A model generated the notes under the pieces. That model did not search any database and was not told the DNA's origin. It saw only the letters and a list, made by a program, of their open reading frames with translations. 64,000 bases of DNA from Anarhynchus alexandrinus (lineage: Eukaryota; Chordata; Aves; Charadriiformes; Charadriidae), in contig VUYV01000010.1 of NCBI GenBank assembly GCA_008711295.1, positions 7,640,491-7,704,490 of the forward strand, given 5' to 3'. The translations under genes were made by a program, and so were the position numbers. This document shows positions 35,200-48,130 of the stretch, piece by piece (the stretch's first letter is position 1; each line of letters begins with the position of its first letter).

Positions 35200-38079
35200 G
35201 TAAGAAGGGGAGGGTGAGAGCAGCTGCAGTTTGCACCTGGAGAAGCAGTGCGCAGGGAGAGGAGGGATGGCGGTTCCGCCCTCAGCCGTATCATTCTCAT
35301 CAGCAGCACATCGGGAGTCTGTGCAGGGTGGGAATCCCCAAACCTTTGCTTTGCTGAACTGCTCTGGAATATAATGAAAATACATATATTTTTTTTTAAT
35401 GACCTATTATTAGATGGGCTTTTAGGCTCAGGGAGTAACTTACAGGTGAGATTTCCGGGGCATAGTGAAGACCATTTCATTCTTGATGTTGCAACAGCCT
35501 GAGCTGCCATCTTTGCGTCAGGAGAAGGAGGTGCTCCAAGCAGACCTTGAGTGTTCAGTTTCCACAGAGGATACGCTCATCAATGTTTGTAAACAAATGG
35601 GAAATTGCAGTGTGCCAGCAGAAGAAAGTAACAGAATGGAAAAACAGAGCCCAGGTTGAGTACCTGTTTCTGGAACACATTTTCTGTGACTAATCCAGCT
35701 GGCTTCTCTGTGCTTCGGATTTTCCATCTTTCCAGGGTCCCTAGCCCTTACCTGGGATTTTGGGAAGACTGGTACTTCGCCAGATGTGAGGTAGTCAGGG
35801 GCCACACCAGAGACACAGAAGAACGTCCCTATGTCGGGCACAGATGTACCAGAGAAATCAAAGTGCCCTCGGTAGCACTGCCTGCTATCCTACTTGTTCT
35901 TCAGTTTGTGTAAGGCAGCAAAGTCTGCAAAACTTCCTTTCCTCTACCTAATGTAGAGTATAACTGTAATAACGATTACTTCAAGTGAAATCAGGTGCTG
36001 TAGCTGTGATTGGCACCTGCAAATCTGCAAGTAATTCCTTGCACGGTTTCAACCAAAAAAAAGGAAAAAAGCATGAAAATATTCTGCAAAGAAATGATGA
36101 TATCCCATGTGCCTTATTAGAGAACATTTTGCTGAGAAACTTGTGGCTGTAACAAGGAGGTTGATATACTTCCCCACTGTCACAGCATTAAAACCTAATT
36201 GCCCCCGGGTTTCTTGATTATCTCCAACACAGCTGTCACGCTGCCCCTTTGAAAAAAGGAACTGACATCACATGCACAAACTTCAAAAGGTCTTTTTTTT
36301 TTTTTTCTGGAAATGGGCAGAATTATTATCAAGCAGTCTCTGGTGTGTTTACCAAACTTGTTAGAATATCGCGCCGAATTGAGCCCCTGTTGCTTCTATG
36401 TCACAAGATAAGCGATTATTCAGGTTTCCCATCACACTGGGGCATTACCACGTTAGGGCTCCTGCTAATATTTTGTACTTGCTGCCTACGTGTGTAAGAG
36501 TATTATTTAATAGTTGCGGCTGGAATAGGGGCTCTGTGTTCCCAGGATGTAATCCCCTCTCTCGCTGCAGGAGAGGTGTCCTCGGAGCCCGCGCTGCCTC
36601 CTGTAGTAAAACGGGAGCAGCAGTGCTGTCCTTTTCATACTGCATGTGCCGAGTGCTTCATCCTGGAACACTGTGTTGCCGCTGTTCAAAATGGGCCTAT
36701 TTTTCCAAGAAAAAGAAAAAAGTAATATAAGAATACTGAAAATAGCTCGTTTTCTGAGCTCCTAACAAGTACGAACTCTCTTCCCAAATAACTGAATATA
36801 GTTTTCCCTTTAATTGGAGATATTTTATTTCCAGCCTATCTTGTTCCTTAGAATAGCCCCTGATTGATAAGGAGGATTTTCAAAACAGTAATCACCCAGC
36901 TCCCTGGGGCTTTTGGTAGGAGTTTTGCGGCTGATTTCCCTTTGTGGCTTTACTATTAAGCTCCCATTGACCTAATCTCCCAGGCAGATACGTGTGCTAC
37001 ACATGCAGACCCCTCTGGTTCCAGCGTGGTGGCCACGTGAGCTCCTGTGTAGCCCTAACCATGGCACCAACACGGTTTTATGACTTGATGAACCATGCAG
37101 GGCTGAGCAGGAGTGTTACGCTTGAGCTTTTTTAGTGGCTCGGGGGGAAAATGGCTCAATTTTAGGAGCCAGGTGTCATTCTATGCTCACGTGAGGGTTA
37201 ACAAGAGATTTTACGGTGGTAAAAATGGATGTGAAAGAGAGCAGAACTTTGGAAAAGCTTCAAAAAGCCATGTATTTGGTCAAATGCTTTCTGGACTATC
37301 TTGCTTCTTAGCATGTAGGAGGTGTGGCTGTCAGGCTGTTCAGGGCAGGGTTTGGGTTAGTGTTGTTGCAGGACTTTGGCCTCACAGTCTGGTCTGAGGC
37401 TGGTAGAGATGAGGGGGATGGACAGAGAGACCAAGGATGCTTTCTTGCCAGGACCTGTACTCACCTGGTTTCTGGAGCCTGCTGGCCACGGCCCGAGCAC
37501 TGCTCTCTTGCCCTGGTGCAGTGGGAGATCGCAGATGGCAAAGGTTTGGAGAGATGGGTTTAGTGTGAAAACAAGTCCTCTCGTCTCCTCCAAAGGCTTT
37601 ATGATTATTTTAGAAGGGGGAAAAGCAATCAGCCAGCTAAAAACAGCATTGCGATGACAAGTAAGTGATGCCCAGCCTGTTCCAGAAGGCTTCGTCATGG
37701 GTAGCACTAAGTGTTTTTGTTTGTGCAAATGAATTAATAAAAAAGAAAAAAGCTCATAGCCTTTTGGAAGCCATGCTGAGACTGAAACAGGCAAGGAGGG
37801 AAGGAGGAAAATACCCCAAAAGGAGCGAGCGTGGAAATAGCAGTGAGGTGAAAAGCGAGAGAAGAGTTTTGCAGGGCAGTAACTGTGAAGTAGGGAGCGA
37901 TTGGGTCACTGGAACTGGGGACCAGAGCTTTGTAGGAAACACATCATTCCTTGCCTTGCTTGAAGGCTGTGTCTTGCAGCTGAGCAGGTTTGAGGGGAGC
38001 GGTTGCCATCTCCCTTCTCAAAAACCCCGCAGGAATCCTCGTTGCTGGAAAATTTGCAAAGCGCCTGGTTAGAGCGAGA
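35200..38079. other. Unique non-coding sequence, no gene seen
   Basis: T-rich runs at 35388-35399 and 36292-36306. No recognised element. Short overlapping frames only. Confidence 0.5.
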
Positions 38080-38470
38080 CGTACAACGACCCGCACGCGA
38101 TTCATTTTCCCTCTTTATATGGGAAGATGGCAGGGGGCTGCAACGGCGCGTGGTGCCACCGGGCGGGGATCCATCCCCTGCGTGGACCAGCAGGGAGCTG
38201 CAGGCTGCACCGGGCTCCCCGTGGGGCTCAGAGCACGCGGTCCTCAACCAATGAACCCACCAGCGCTGCAGCTCGAAGGTGGGCAGAGGGTTTTCTTTTT
38301 TTTCTTTATCTTCTCTGAAGGTGGAGAGGGAATTGGCCGCTGCTGGAATGAGCTAACCACCCCCCGGCACGCGTGGTGCGGGTACGGGGGGAGAGGGACG
38401 GCACCGCTGCCGGCGTAAGATGCAGCGGGGCGAGAGCTGCAGCCGGGCATCAGCGTGGTGATCATCCTGT
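38080..38470. promoter_or_regulatory. CpG-rich patch
   Basis: CpG dinucleotides cluster around 38085-38260 and 38330-38460, with poly-pyrimidine sequence between. This makes several frames open at once on both strands. No promoter element or exon is recognisable, so an orphan CpG island is only a possibility. Confidence 0.3.
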
Positions 38471-38559
38471 GCAGCGAAACGCTTGCAAGCGAGAGAAGAT
38501 GAAAGCGCGTATGTGCTTGTAGGATCCTTGTTATCGTGTTATCTTGGATCTTTAGGGAC

Positions 38560-39010
38560 AAAATAGCCACTCATGCGTGGAGAGTAAACAGACACACAGT
38601 GTGTATAAATAATGCGTGGAAGAGGAGCTTCTGAATGCAATTTCCATCTTTATTTAAAAACCTGCTACTTAGGCAAATTATTATAATTCCAGTGACACTA
38701 ACTAATCCGTCAGTAATTAGGATGGGAAATGGGACTGTATTCCACAGAAATGATCTTGATATTTCACCAGTCCAATTGTACAGCAGTCTTCTTGAAGTAT
38801 AAGCTGTCATTTGCCCAGAGTTTTCTGGAAGGCTATGATTTAGCTGATTAAAAAAATAATCAAGAAAATTCCCCTGGAGAACTCCATGTTGGGTTGAGGA
38901 CACCAAGTTTAGAGTAACATAATTAGTGGTGCTTTCGCTGCTTTTGCTGTATCTTGTCATAGCGTTGCTGGTTATGTACATAGTGATAATAATTCCACGT
39001 TTCCTCAGCA
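38560..39010. promoter_or_regulatory. AT-rich block resembling a conserved non-coding element
   Basis: Transposon-free DNA with repeated TAATTA-type words (TCAGTAATTAGG near 38710, AACATAATTAGTGG near 38917, ATAATAATTCC near 38985) and a CTGATTAAAAAAATAATC stretch near 38845. A 146-codon minus frame across 38571-39011 does not resemble a known protein. Enhancer-like by texture only. Confidence 0.3.
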
Positions 39011-40400
39011 TCAGTGGCGTCCTGTGAGCTCAGCCCTTCTCCAGGCTCAGGGAAGCCACGTGGCCGCCGACGTATCGTAGATGTTTTTGCTGCTCCCTTT
39101 GGAGGGCTCTTCTCTAGCAAGGCGTAGGCACGCTCTTCCTGGATTTAAAAGAGAGACTATTTATCAGATGGTTTTCAAGAGTCTAAATTGCAGATGAACT
39201 TCTCTGTGCTTGTGGTTGTAGCTTTGTTAAATGGAACGTGGGGGAGAAATGGACTGTTTTGAGAGAAGGAAAAATATATTGATCTGTTTCTACCTTGTCC
39301 AACAAGTGCTGATAACATGCTTTCCCCTGCTTAGGTAATTAAAAATCATACTTAAGCAATAACCCCACTTATTTCGCATCAAAATAGCCCTTTTGGCCTT
39401 ATGCTCTTGAGCACATTAGAACGACTTTCGGGAAATGCTTTAAAGCGCACTTGTGAAAAGACCGAGGAGCTGCGGCTTTGGCTTAAGCCTCCTCTGGCGT
39501 CCAGCACCGCGTGTGCCCCACAGAGCCCACAATACCTGCCTTTCGGTAGGTACAGTTTGCCAAAATAACAGTGAAGGAGTGCTAGGAGAAACGGTTCAGA
39601 GAGCGACGGTACAACCACAGGAGAGGAGGAGTGGAGTTCCCAACACTGGGAGCATTAAACCTCTCCCCTTCTGGGCTGCCAGCCCCGTAGCTGTGACTGC
39701 TAATTTTTTATCTACTCCTCAACATGCAGTAGGGATCAGCTCCTCTGTCCAGGAAAATGTGCTTTGTAACGCCAGGTTCAGTGTTTTGCACAGAACATGG
39801 TAATGAAATGAGTTTGTTCCTCGGCTTTGCTCTCTATGGGGAGTAGATTAAGATCACCAGACATATTTCACTCGCAGCCCAAAACAGGTTTAAATATCTG
39901 TTTTGGAGGAGTAAGGCAAATACAATTCCTGCCTTACATCGTGTGCCCCTATTGAAGCAGGTCATTGTCAATGAAAAATTCTCTCACTAACCTTTAAAAA
40001 TGGGTTTTCTGTAATTCTAGTTCTGCTGAAGGGTAAAGCTGTATACAGTAATTGAATCAGTGGTGCATGCAGACTGAAAATTTGCAGGATGAAATTATGG
40101 GGCTATAATGGATTGTCTCTGTTTTCCTCTCTCTGTTCTCTCTCTTGTATCTTCTTTCTCTTTGCTTTTCCTTCTTCTCTTATTTCTTGGTGTTGGAATT
40201 GGTATCTGAAAAGGTTGAGTGGTTTAGTGAGGAAAGTTGAAATTGCGAATAAGGAAAACCCAGATTTTTAATCTCAATGAACTTTTCACCTTCTAGTGTC
40301 CTGGTCATCATTGCTGGCTAATTAGGATGAAGCAGCAATCTTGCTATTAAAAATATTCTTAAAAACAAATTTAAATCTTCAGTAGAGTAGGGCACCTCGT
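39011..40400. other. Unique non-coding sequence, no gene seen
   Basis: No element recognised. Pyrimidine-rich at 40118-40190. Confidence 0.5.
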
Positions 40401-40429
40401 AGAGGTGCTGCCAGGGAGCCCCTTAAATG

Positions 40430-40745
40430 TAGGGGGTGATGCTCAGATCCTGCTGCCGCGGGAGCAGCGGCCGCGCTGGGATGCCGGGGGCCGTTCAGCT
40501 CCCTGGGCTGATGGAGCTGAGCTGAAAGGGCTTCTTTTTCAGCAGGCCAGAAGTACAGCGTGTTCCAACAGCAACGCATCTTCACTGGGGTGCCAGGAGA
40601 AATCCCAAGTCTGCCTGCACATAAATCAGACGCGCGCGCGTGGCTGCGGTTGCCACGCAGGCTGCAGGTCCACGGACCCTCCCGCGGGGCAGGGAGCCCG
40701 GGGCGGTGGTGGGTCCAGCACGGACAGACCCTCCTCCTTGAAAAT
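40430..40745. promoter_or_regulatory. CpG-rich patch with a short CG alternation
   Basis: CpG words cluster (CTGCCGCGGGAGCAGCGGCC near 40452, and 40630-40640). ACGCGCGCGCGTG at 40630-40642 is alternating purine-pyrimidine sequence able to adopt Z-DNA. Overlapping frames on both strands reflect high GC content. No promoter motif or exon is recognised. Confidence 0.3.
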
Positions 40746-41103
40746 CAGGAGTGAGAACGTGCACAGCTGCTTCTTCCTCCTCAGATTTCAAAACCATGTA
40801 TTTTTTTTGCCTGCTGTAACGTAGAGGTTGCTCAGTCTCTCGTTTTAGGATGCGTTCCTTCCTGATAAGGTGCCTGATTGCAACACATCTCTCAGGAGCC
40901 AAAATTGCTTGGCAGTTTTAGCTTTAATTCAGGGGATTTTGCTGGAGGGTCCAAGTTGGGCCGGTAGCAGATATTGTCTCAGTCAGGTTTCCCTTACCCC
41001 AGACCATGGGAATGTCTCCTACATCTTTTCAGCTTTAACATGAATTATTTCACATGACCCCTTGCCAGGATATCTGAGAAATGTACCCGCTGGACAAAGC
41101 TGT
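40746..41103. other. Unique non-coding sequence, no gene seen
   Basis: No element recognised. Confidence 0.5.
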
Positions 41104-41149
41104 TCTTTCCTTTTTATTTTGGTTGGTCTTTCCTTTTTATTTTGGTTGT
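41104..41149. repeat. 23-bp tandem duplication, two copies
   Basis: TCTTTCCTTTTTATTTTGGT at 41104-41123 recurs at 41127-41146. The 23-bp units differ only at the last base. A recent small duplication. Confidence 0.9.
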
Positions 41150-42085
41150 TCTCTCATCTTTCTAAAGTCACAAGCCAAAAGCTGACCTTAGCAGTGCCTC
41201 GCTAGACCTAGGCTAGTTTCCAGGCAGTCCAGGATTAAATCCCCCATTTATTTAGCAACTGCTAAAACAACAGAAATTTGGCTTTCCAAATGCCAGATAA
41301 ATTGTGGATGTTGGAACAAGAACTTGAGTTTCATCAGGGTTTGTCTGGGTGAAATAGGAACTGCGTCTCAGACAATGTGGTGCCTCAGAGCCCAGCCCTG
41401 TGAGAAAGCACTCAGGAGACTATTTTTGGCAGAGCTGTGGCCGGAGGGCATGGCTTAGGGTTGCGAGCAAAGCAACAAGTTCCCGATTAATATTTTTTTT
41501 CCTATTTTTAGAAAAGAAAGTATGCCATTCTTTGTATTTGTGGAGGGAGGGGGCTACACCAAAAAATATAGTACTGTGATCAAATTCTTTTAGTATGGCA
41601 AATAACCCAGGAAAGCTCTGAATACTGCCGAGTCACGTGAAGGAGGAGAGAAAGCAATTGCAATTGTTTGTTCCCTACTGATACTCGCTGAACCACATCT
41701 CTCCTGACACTTTGGCTTCTGGAAACCTCCGTTTTGCACCTCTGAAATCTTTCATCTCCACACTCTGAGGGATGTCCTACATCACTCCTTTTGGCCGTGG
41801 GTCCGCTTGCCGATGCCTACATTGAACCAGACTGTCCAGGGTTGTCCTTTGCTGCCACTAGTAATAAATCCCAGTGTACTCACCAGAAAGGCTTACACAG
41901 GGCCAAAATTCAATTCTGCTATGAAAAGCAAATTCAACCATGAGATTTCCCCCCCCCCCCCCCAGTATGTGCTGGGAGACCGCATTAGGATTTAGAAGTA
42001 GGGCTGAAAGTTTTAGATCCAGACGAGCGGCTCTCCTTTCATTAGCAAATGCCTTTTACTTAGCAATAAATAAATAAATAAATAA
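41150..42085. other. Non-coding sequence with C15 and AAAT repeats
   Basis: Contains C15 at 41949-41963 and an (AAAT)5-type microsatellite at 42065-42085. No gene or transposon seen. Confidence 0.55.
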
Positions 42086-42880
42086 CAAATCCCTCCTTTT
42101 GGTGTTTCTGCCTTATATGCCTGTGTCACAGCCTTTTTTCCTTATAATTAATCAACCCATATCTCTCATGCAGCTCTGCTTGTCAGCAGGGATTAAAGCC
42201 TGACAGTATTTAATCATCTTGTATTTCATAGAAGACTAACAATCTCCCTTTGCTTTCTCTTCCCCCCTTTCCCTTTCATTTCCTTGTCTTTTCTGGGTAT
42301 GTAGCGCAGTCTCTGCTCTGACTGTCTGAAGTTTTTGTACGGGGAGTGACAGGTATAAAATTCTTTTCTTGGCTCTTTTCTTCTGTGACCCATGTAATTC
42401 CCTCATGAGATCATTTGCTGTGACATTCTGGGTGTACCGTGACCTACCCTGTTAGCACAGAGGTCCACCAGCCACTGAGGCTGTACGAGTATGTATTGAA
42501 TCATATTTTACCGTGACTTTTTTTTCTCCCGGCAAATGCACTAAAGCTGGGAGCCTAGTGGGTTGAATAACTAGACCAATTACGATTTCATGTTCTGGGG
42601 CTATTTAGCAGTTTAAATTGCTTCTAATATATGTGACCAACTTGGACACCAACTCGGATTCATTTTATTAATTTAAATAGCTCATGAAATTATGGCTCCC
42701 AACGTTTGACCTACTCACAGAGATCCCCTCCGTAATCAAGGAATGGAAACAGATCTTTCCTTTCAGCACAATACTTCTATTTTAAGGTATAGATCTCAGT
42801 GGATCAGATGACTCATATCCTAGAAGGGCTTCTTTGTCTCCATTGACCGTAAAGGATATTTAAATAACTTGTCCAAATAG
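42086..42880. promoter_or_regulatory. AT-rich block resembling a conserved non-coding element
   Basis: ATTA-rich, transposon-free sequence: TATAATTAATCAACCC near 42144, CCAATTACGATTTC near 42576, TTTTATTAATTTAAATAGC near 42664. Few open frames. Enhancer-like by texture only; conservation untested. Confidence 0.28.
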
Positions 42881-45374
42881 AGATGTTTTCATTGTAGATG
42901 TAAGGTGAGAAGAACCGCATGATGGGTCTTAAGTCATTGCCACATCCGCGGGATGGCTATGCATTTCTGCCCCACCGTGGTGCGGCGTGGGAGACCGACG
43001 AACAAGCTGAGCACGGTCCCACCCTCCTGCATTTGGAGGGGCTGCAGGGGACCCCCCAGCTGAGGGCTGTGAAACACAGAGGTGTGAACCTGAGGGGTCG
43101 GCTCTCTGCGGGGGAAACACTCCGTCTTCTCCTTTTGTTGCCGTTTTCCCAGGGTATGGATTGCTAATTCTTCAGGCTTAAGTCAAAACAGTCACTATCT
43201 TAATTTAATTAGACACCCCTTTTAGCGTGGGTGATGTCAGATATTGTAAGGTCTGTAGATCGAATGAATTGAATGTATTCCGTTTCATTTGAATTTGTAG
43301 GTTAAGCATGTTGACCCGGCCTAGCTTTTATATGGGAGATTGCCAAGAAATCCCAGGTACCACCGATGCATACGGCACACCAAATACCGCGCCACTGAAA
43401 TGCGTTCGCTTTCTCCTGCTTCGCTGCCGTTGCTGTATTGATGGGTGAGAACTGGAGGAGGGAGAGGAACGAGAGAGGGGAAAAGACTTAAAACAATAAA
43501 AAAGCAAATTATTTTCATGTCCTAGGTAAATGTTTTCTCCCTGCAGAAGAAAGCCCTATTTATAACAGGGTTGCAGCGCTGAGAGACCTGAGAGAGGTCG
43601 TAAGTGTAAAAACTTCGGTGGATGCTGTTGAACCCTGGATTATTGTTTCTCCCCACTCAGTTAAGACTTAACCTTCACTAATTCTTGCTGTAGGAGACAG
43701 CTTATTGTCTTTGGCCTCTTCTAAAATCAGATGGTGGATGAAACGTTTCAATACGGCTTTGGTAACAAAAGTTTTTAAAAAAAAAATCACAATCATTGCT
43801 GAAAACTACATGTTTTTCTTGGTTGACTCTAAAGTAGTACAGTAGTGCAGTGAAAACGAAAACCAAACAGATCGAAAGAGTGAAGAATGTAATATTTGCT
43901 GGTTTCTTATAATTCTGACATGGACAACTTCAGGTCAGCAGACTGAAAGTCCGTGCCTAAAAGCATCCAAGTAGCTCTTAAATGGAATTAGCAGGTGCAG
44001 GAATCCCGGGGACGAGTGTTGGGTTTGTGTTGTATGGGCTCTCAAACGAATGATCAGAATAGCATTTTTTGGCCTAAAACCTTTTTGATCAATACAGTAT
44101 GCTTCATTTTCCTCCCGGAGCTGAACTGAATGCATGTTTATATTTTATGAGAAATAACAAAACCAGCAGGTTAAGGTAAAAGCTAACCTATGGTACCAGA
44201 AGTTGGTGCTTTTTTAAGGGAAGTATTTATGATGTTTGAACCTCAGTTTATAAAATAAAGAGCATGAGCAATGGTTTTCAGGCATATTTGCCAAGAAAAA
44301 AGAGCTAGAAAGATACAAAATAAAAATCAGGAAAAGATAAATGCAGGCATCACTTAATTAAGAAAAGGAATTCTACAAGCAGAGTGATGCAGAAAGGAAA
44401 CATCCGTTACCGAGGAAGGGGCACTGAGGCAAAGGACATTTGTCATCTCAAGTAACAATTAGATGAGTTTCCAAACAGAGTGGGGCAAAGAAGGTAAAAA
44501 TATGCCAGAGAAGAAAATGAGGCAAGAAGAATTGGAGTACAGAGCAGGCTTTCGCAGGTCTGTTGGCCCAATTTACGCTTTCACGGCCTTCTTAGCATAC
44601 AAACGTCCCTGAAATGAAGAGCCTGTTCTGCTCTCATTATCGTACAGTCCTGCAAGCCTAAATCTGCTCGGCAGCAGAACCTGAAACCGGCTGTGGGACC
44701 GGGCAGAAGGTGGTTCAGTGACTGAAAGGGGTTCCACGTTGGGTACGCTTGTTCCGTGCCCGCTTCCCGACGGGCTGTGGAGGAGGTGGCAGCCGCCGAG
44801 TGCGCGGTTTGCTCTGCTCTGAGCTCGAATCCGTGGTCTGCAGAGCAAAACCGTTCGCAAAGGCTCAAGAACGCAGGGATCTCTCCCATAGCTGCCCCCA
44901 ATCATTCACCATGACTTCCCCTAAAAAATAAGCCTCCATTTACTTACGTAGATGAGAAAATGCTGTTTCTGCTAGGGGCAGTTCTTCTTCCCAAGCTATT
45001 TCCTCGCTACGCTGAAGTAATGCCTTTGGGTAACACGAGACCTGCCCCACGCCCCGTGGGTGTCGTTTCCACCGAGGTCTCAGGGCTTTGGGTGCCCTAG
45101 TTTAGCTTGTGGCAAAATATTCATATTTGGAGAAAAAGAGCTTTGGGTTTTTGCTCTAATAGTATGCAGTGACATAAAGAATTGGCAGAGTGGTTTGAAA
45201 TAGGAAATTCTGACGAAATGTGGGAGTTGTCTGTTGTTGATGCAATTCAGATGGTCTTGCTGGCTTCTGTCATTGAAGGACTCTTATAAACCCCCACTTA
45301 CTCCATCCTTCAGGTAAGTGCCTCCTGCATTAACTGCCAGGTCACTTCCTTTTCCAGAGCCCTTTTGGACCCAT
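42881..45374. other. Unique non-coding sequence, no gene seen
   Basis: A GC-richer part lies at 42940-43110 and another with modest CpG at 44690-44850, each opening short frames on both strands. A-rich at 44240-44530; a GAGGAAGGGGCACTGAGGCA stretch near 44413 is weakly MIR-like but too short to call. Confidence 0.45.
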
Positions 45375-45742
45375 TTCATACAATGGTTTGAGTTGGAAGG
45401 GACCTTAAGAGATCATCTAGTACCAACACCCTGCCCTGGGCAGGGACACCTCCCACCAGCCCAGGCTGCTCAAAGCCCCGTCCAACCTGGCCTTGAACAC
45501 CTCCAGAGATGGGGCAGCCACAGCTTCTCTGGGCACCCTGGGCCAGGGGCTCACCACCCTCAGAGTAAAGAATTTCTCCCTAATGTCTGATCTAAATCTA
45601 CTGTCAGTTTAAAACTATTACCCCTCTTCCTATCACTCCACTACCTGATAAAGAGTCACTCCCCATCTCTCCTGTAGGTCCTCTTTAGGTACTGGAAGGA
45701 GCTATAAGGTCCCCCTGTAGCCTTCTCTTCTCCAGGCTGAGA
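45375..45742 (-). mobile_element. CR1 LINE 3' fragment, 5'-truncated
   Basis: The longest CR1 piece here. On the plus strand it begins with the decayed reverse complement of the CR1 tail (CATACAATGGTTTGAGTTGG from 45378) and runs through the standard 3' UTR and ORF2-end phrases: 'cagggacacctcccacc', 'aacctggccttgaacacct', 'ggggcagccacagcttctct' and 'aagaatttctccctaat'. It ends near 'cttctccaggctga' at about 45740. The terminal octamers are mutated (one recognisable unit with changes), so it is older than the copies at 664 and 27500. The 90-codon plus frame inside is an antisense artefact. Confidence 0.93.
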
Positions 45743-47689
45743 GAGAAGGCTCCTCTCCATTTCTCTGTAGCTAGATGGCAAAGAGTAGCCCACAGCAGAA
45801 ATTTCCAGCAGTCCCTTTGCACAGAGCTCCTATCCTGCGTTTCTTCTCATTTTTGTTCACGAAGAGTAATTCAAACCCAAGTTCGGTAGGAGGACAGGAG
45901 GCGTCAGCTGGACTTGTGTTTCAGCTCGGCTCAGGTCCCTTGGAAGAGCATCTCCCTGGTGACCAAACCTGCACCTGGTACTGGGACGTCACGGTTAAGC
46001 TCTGTGTTTTTCACAGACAGGGATGGGCAATGTCAGTGCTCCCCAGGCGTGCTCTCACGCCTCAGCTTACCTCCACTCCTCAGTAAATACCAGTACTTGA
46101 GAATGAGTCTTTAGATACTCTACAGAAAATCAGGCAGGGGCATCACCCCATCAGGCTGTTTCAGTTTCTAGAAATTTAGTCTGTTTTGAAGGTTTTATTA
46201 AGACTTATAAGCAGAAGCAACTTCATTCAAGATTGATTTCAGCTGTTTGAGCATATTTGTTAGAGCTTGCTTCTCGTTCTTGGTGGTTTTGGGGTGGTTT
46301 TTTTAAGTGTTGTATGAGTAAACTGTTAATGGTGCATTTGTTTGTAACACCCTTTCAACTGGCAAAGTTTGGCAGAAATTGAATGCTCTGCAGGACAAGT
46401 GGCTGTTCAGTCACAGGTCAAGTAGGCTTTTAAGCTCCAAAAGCTGAGTGATCTCGTATCACATATAGTGGCTGTAGTTTTGATCCAGCTTTTAGCAGCT
46501 CTGCACCTCCGATTAGCGCTATAGAAGAGACAGGAAAGTCAAAACTTTCATAGTTTTACAAAAAGTCAAATTTGGCCCAACTCAGGACAGTTCAGTTACA
46601 GCCGGTGGGGCAGGACTCTTACAAACCGTATGAACTTTTCAGGACTGCAAGCCATGGACTTCCCCCTTCTTTTGGGATTAACACACTTATGATTTTTGCT
46701 TGTGAAATGCTAGAAAACTTAAGTTATTTAATATTTAGTTCTTTGTCCTTTTCTTTTATTGTACCTACCTTATTAAAAAAATAACAAAAATACCCGCCAC
46801 CAAACCACAAACACCCCACCAAAAATAGTTGCTTTAAGCATATAAACCAGTAGGATAGTTGAGACTTGAAGTCAGCAACTGCAACCTGTGACTGTATTGT
46901 ATAGAAGGGTGACTGGGAAGACCTGTGTGGTGATGCTAGGCAGGACATTTGTCCATTTTTCTGGCAAGTGATGACTCCAAGGTCTCTGTCTAACAACTCT
47001 AATTAAAAAAAAATAAAATATCTTTTTGAGCTATTAGACTGGAGTTGGTCTCCTCTCTGTGATACACACCGTAGGTAAAGATTGTTATGGTCTATGGCTC
47101 TGCTGTTTCAATCACGCTTATACGTCATTTATTTCAAATTAGTGAGACTTAGCAGGAGTCCAGAAATATGCATCTGCTCCAGCATCAGGGCCAACATTGT
47201 CGAAAATGGAGCAAAAGCACAAAGACTACTAAGAATCCAGACAGTATTGGTTAAATGACATTACTGTGTTCAGGAATACCTTTAACTGCCCTTTCCTGTT
47301 AACCACACCAACTATATGGCAAGGCATACAGTAAGACTGTGTTAACATGGAAGCTGCTCTAATTTGGGGCAGAAGGGAGGGTATTTTCGGCTGCCGTGTG
47401 TTACCGTGGCTGCCTGGAGCTCTGCTGGGTTACACCGCCCGGTGATCTGCTCACGGGCATTCTGCGCCACGCCAGGAGCTGCCTGAGCAATATGTTCATT
47501 ATACGTTCCTGTGCATTTCTGATTCCGATTAACGCGCTCGCTTAATCTTCCAGGTTCATTATGCGCTTTGCAAGGTGAAACATCGCTTGTGTTCTTTCTA
47601 TTAATGAAAACCCCACACATAATCCCCGTGTCCTGAGTACCTGTCCTGATTGTCCGCCGTATTTGGAAGCGCCGCTTGCAGAATTATTT
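45743..47689. other. Unique non-coding sequence, no gene seen
   Basis: No element recognised beyond the CR1 edge. Short frames only. A8 run near 47006. Confidence 0.5.
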
Positions 47690-48130
47690 TGCCTAGTTAA
47701 AGTTTTATTTTGTATTTATTCTGATTGCCAGTGTTGCTATTTTAAAAGGCACTAACCCGTCGGTGGGATATTCTGTGTTAATCCCTTTTGCCGTTCCCTA
47801 GCAGGCGCCAGGTTGCCCGTTTGACAAACCCATTACGAGTTTCTGTACAGACACAACTGCTCGCTGGGACCGGCCCCTGCTTCCATATGGTGCACATTAA
47901 TCACAATTTAGCTATGTAAACAAGAGCCTGTACTTTATGTGGCATACAGTGGCCCAGCTTAGGCTGAATGAAAGATTTCGTTTTAGTAAGTCGTACAAAC
48001 ACACCTGAGACTGAAAACAATGTAACGTGATTCTCCCTTCTATAGAATACATCAGTTTGCTAATTAAAAGTCTGCTCTCATGGTTGATGATCATTACTTT
48101 TTATAAAGCCCTGGAATGCTATTAAGCAGG
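47690..48130. promoter_or_regulatory. AT-rich block resembling a conserved non-coding element
   Basis: Transposon-free DNA with TAAT-core words (CATTAATCACAATTTAG near 47896, GCTAATTAAAAG near 48059, GATGATCATTAC near 48085) and little simple repeat. Enhancer-like by texture only. Confidence 0.3.

Noticed and set aside
42294..42351. Exon-like piece between a pyrimidine tract with TAG and a GACAGGTATAA donor-like site.
   Set aside because: All three frames have early stops or no family resemblance; not better than chance.
45318..45590. 90-codon plus-strand frame rich in proline and glycine.
   Set aside because: It lies largely in a CR1 3' end read in antisense.
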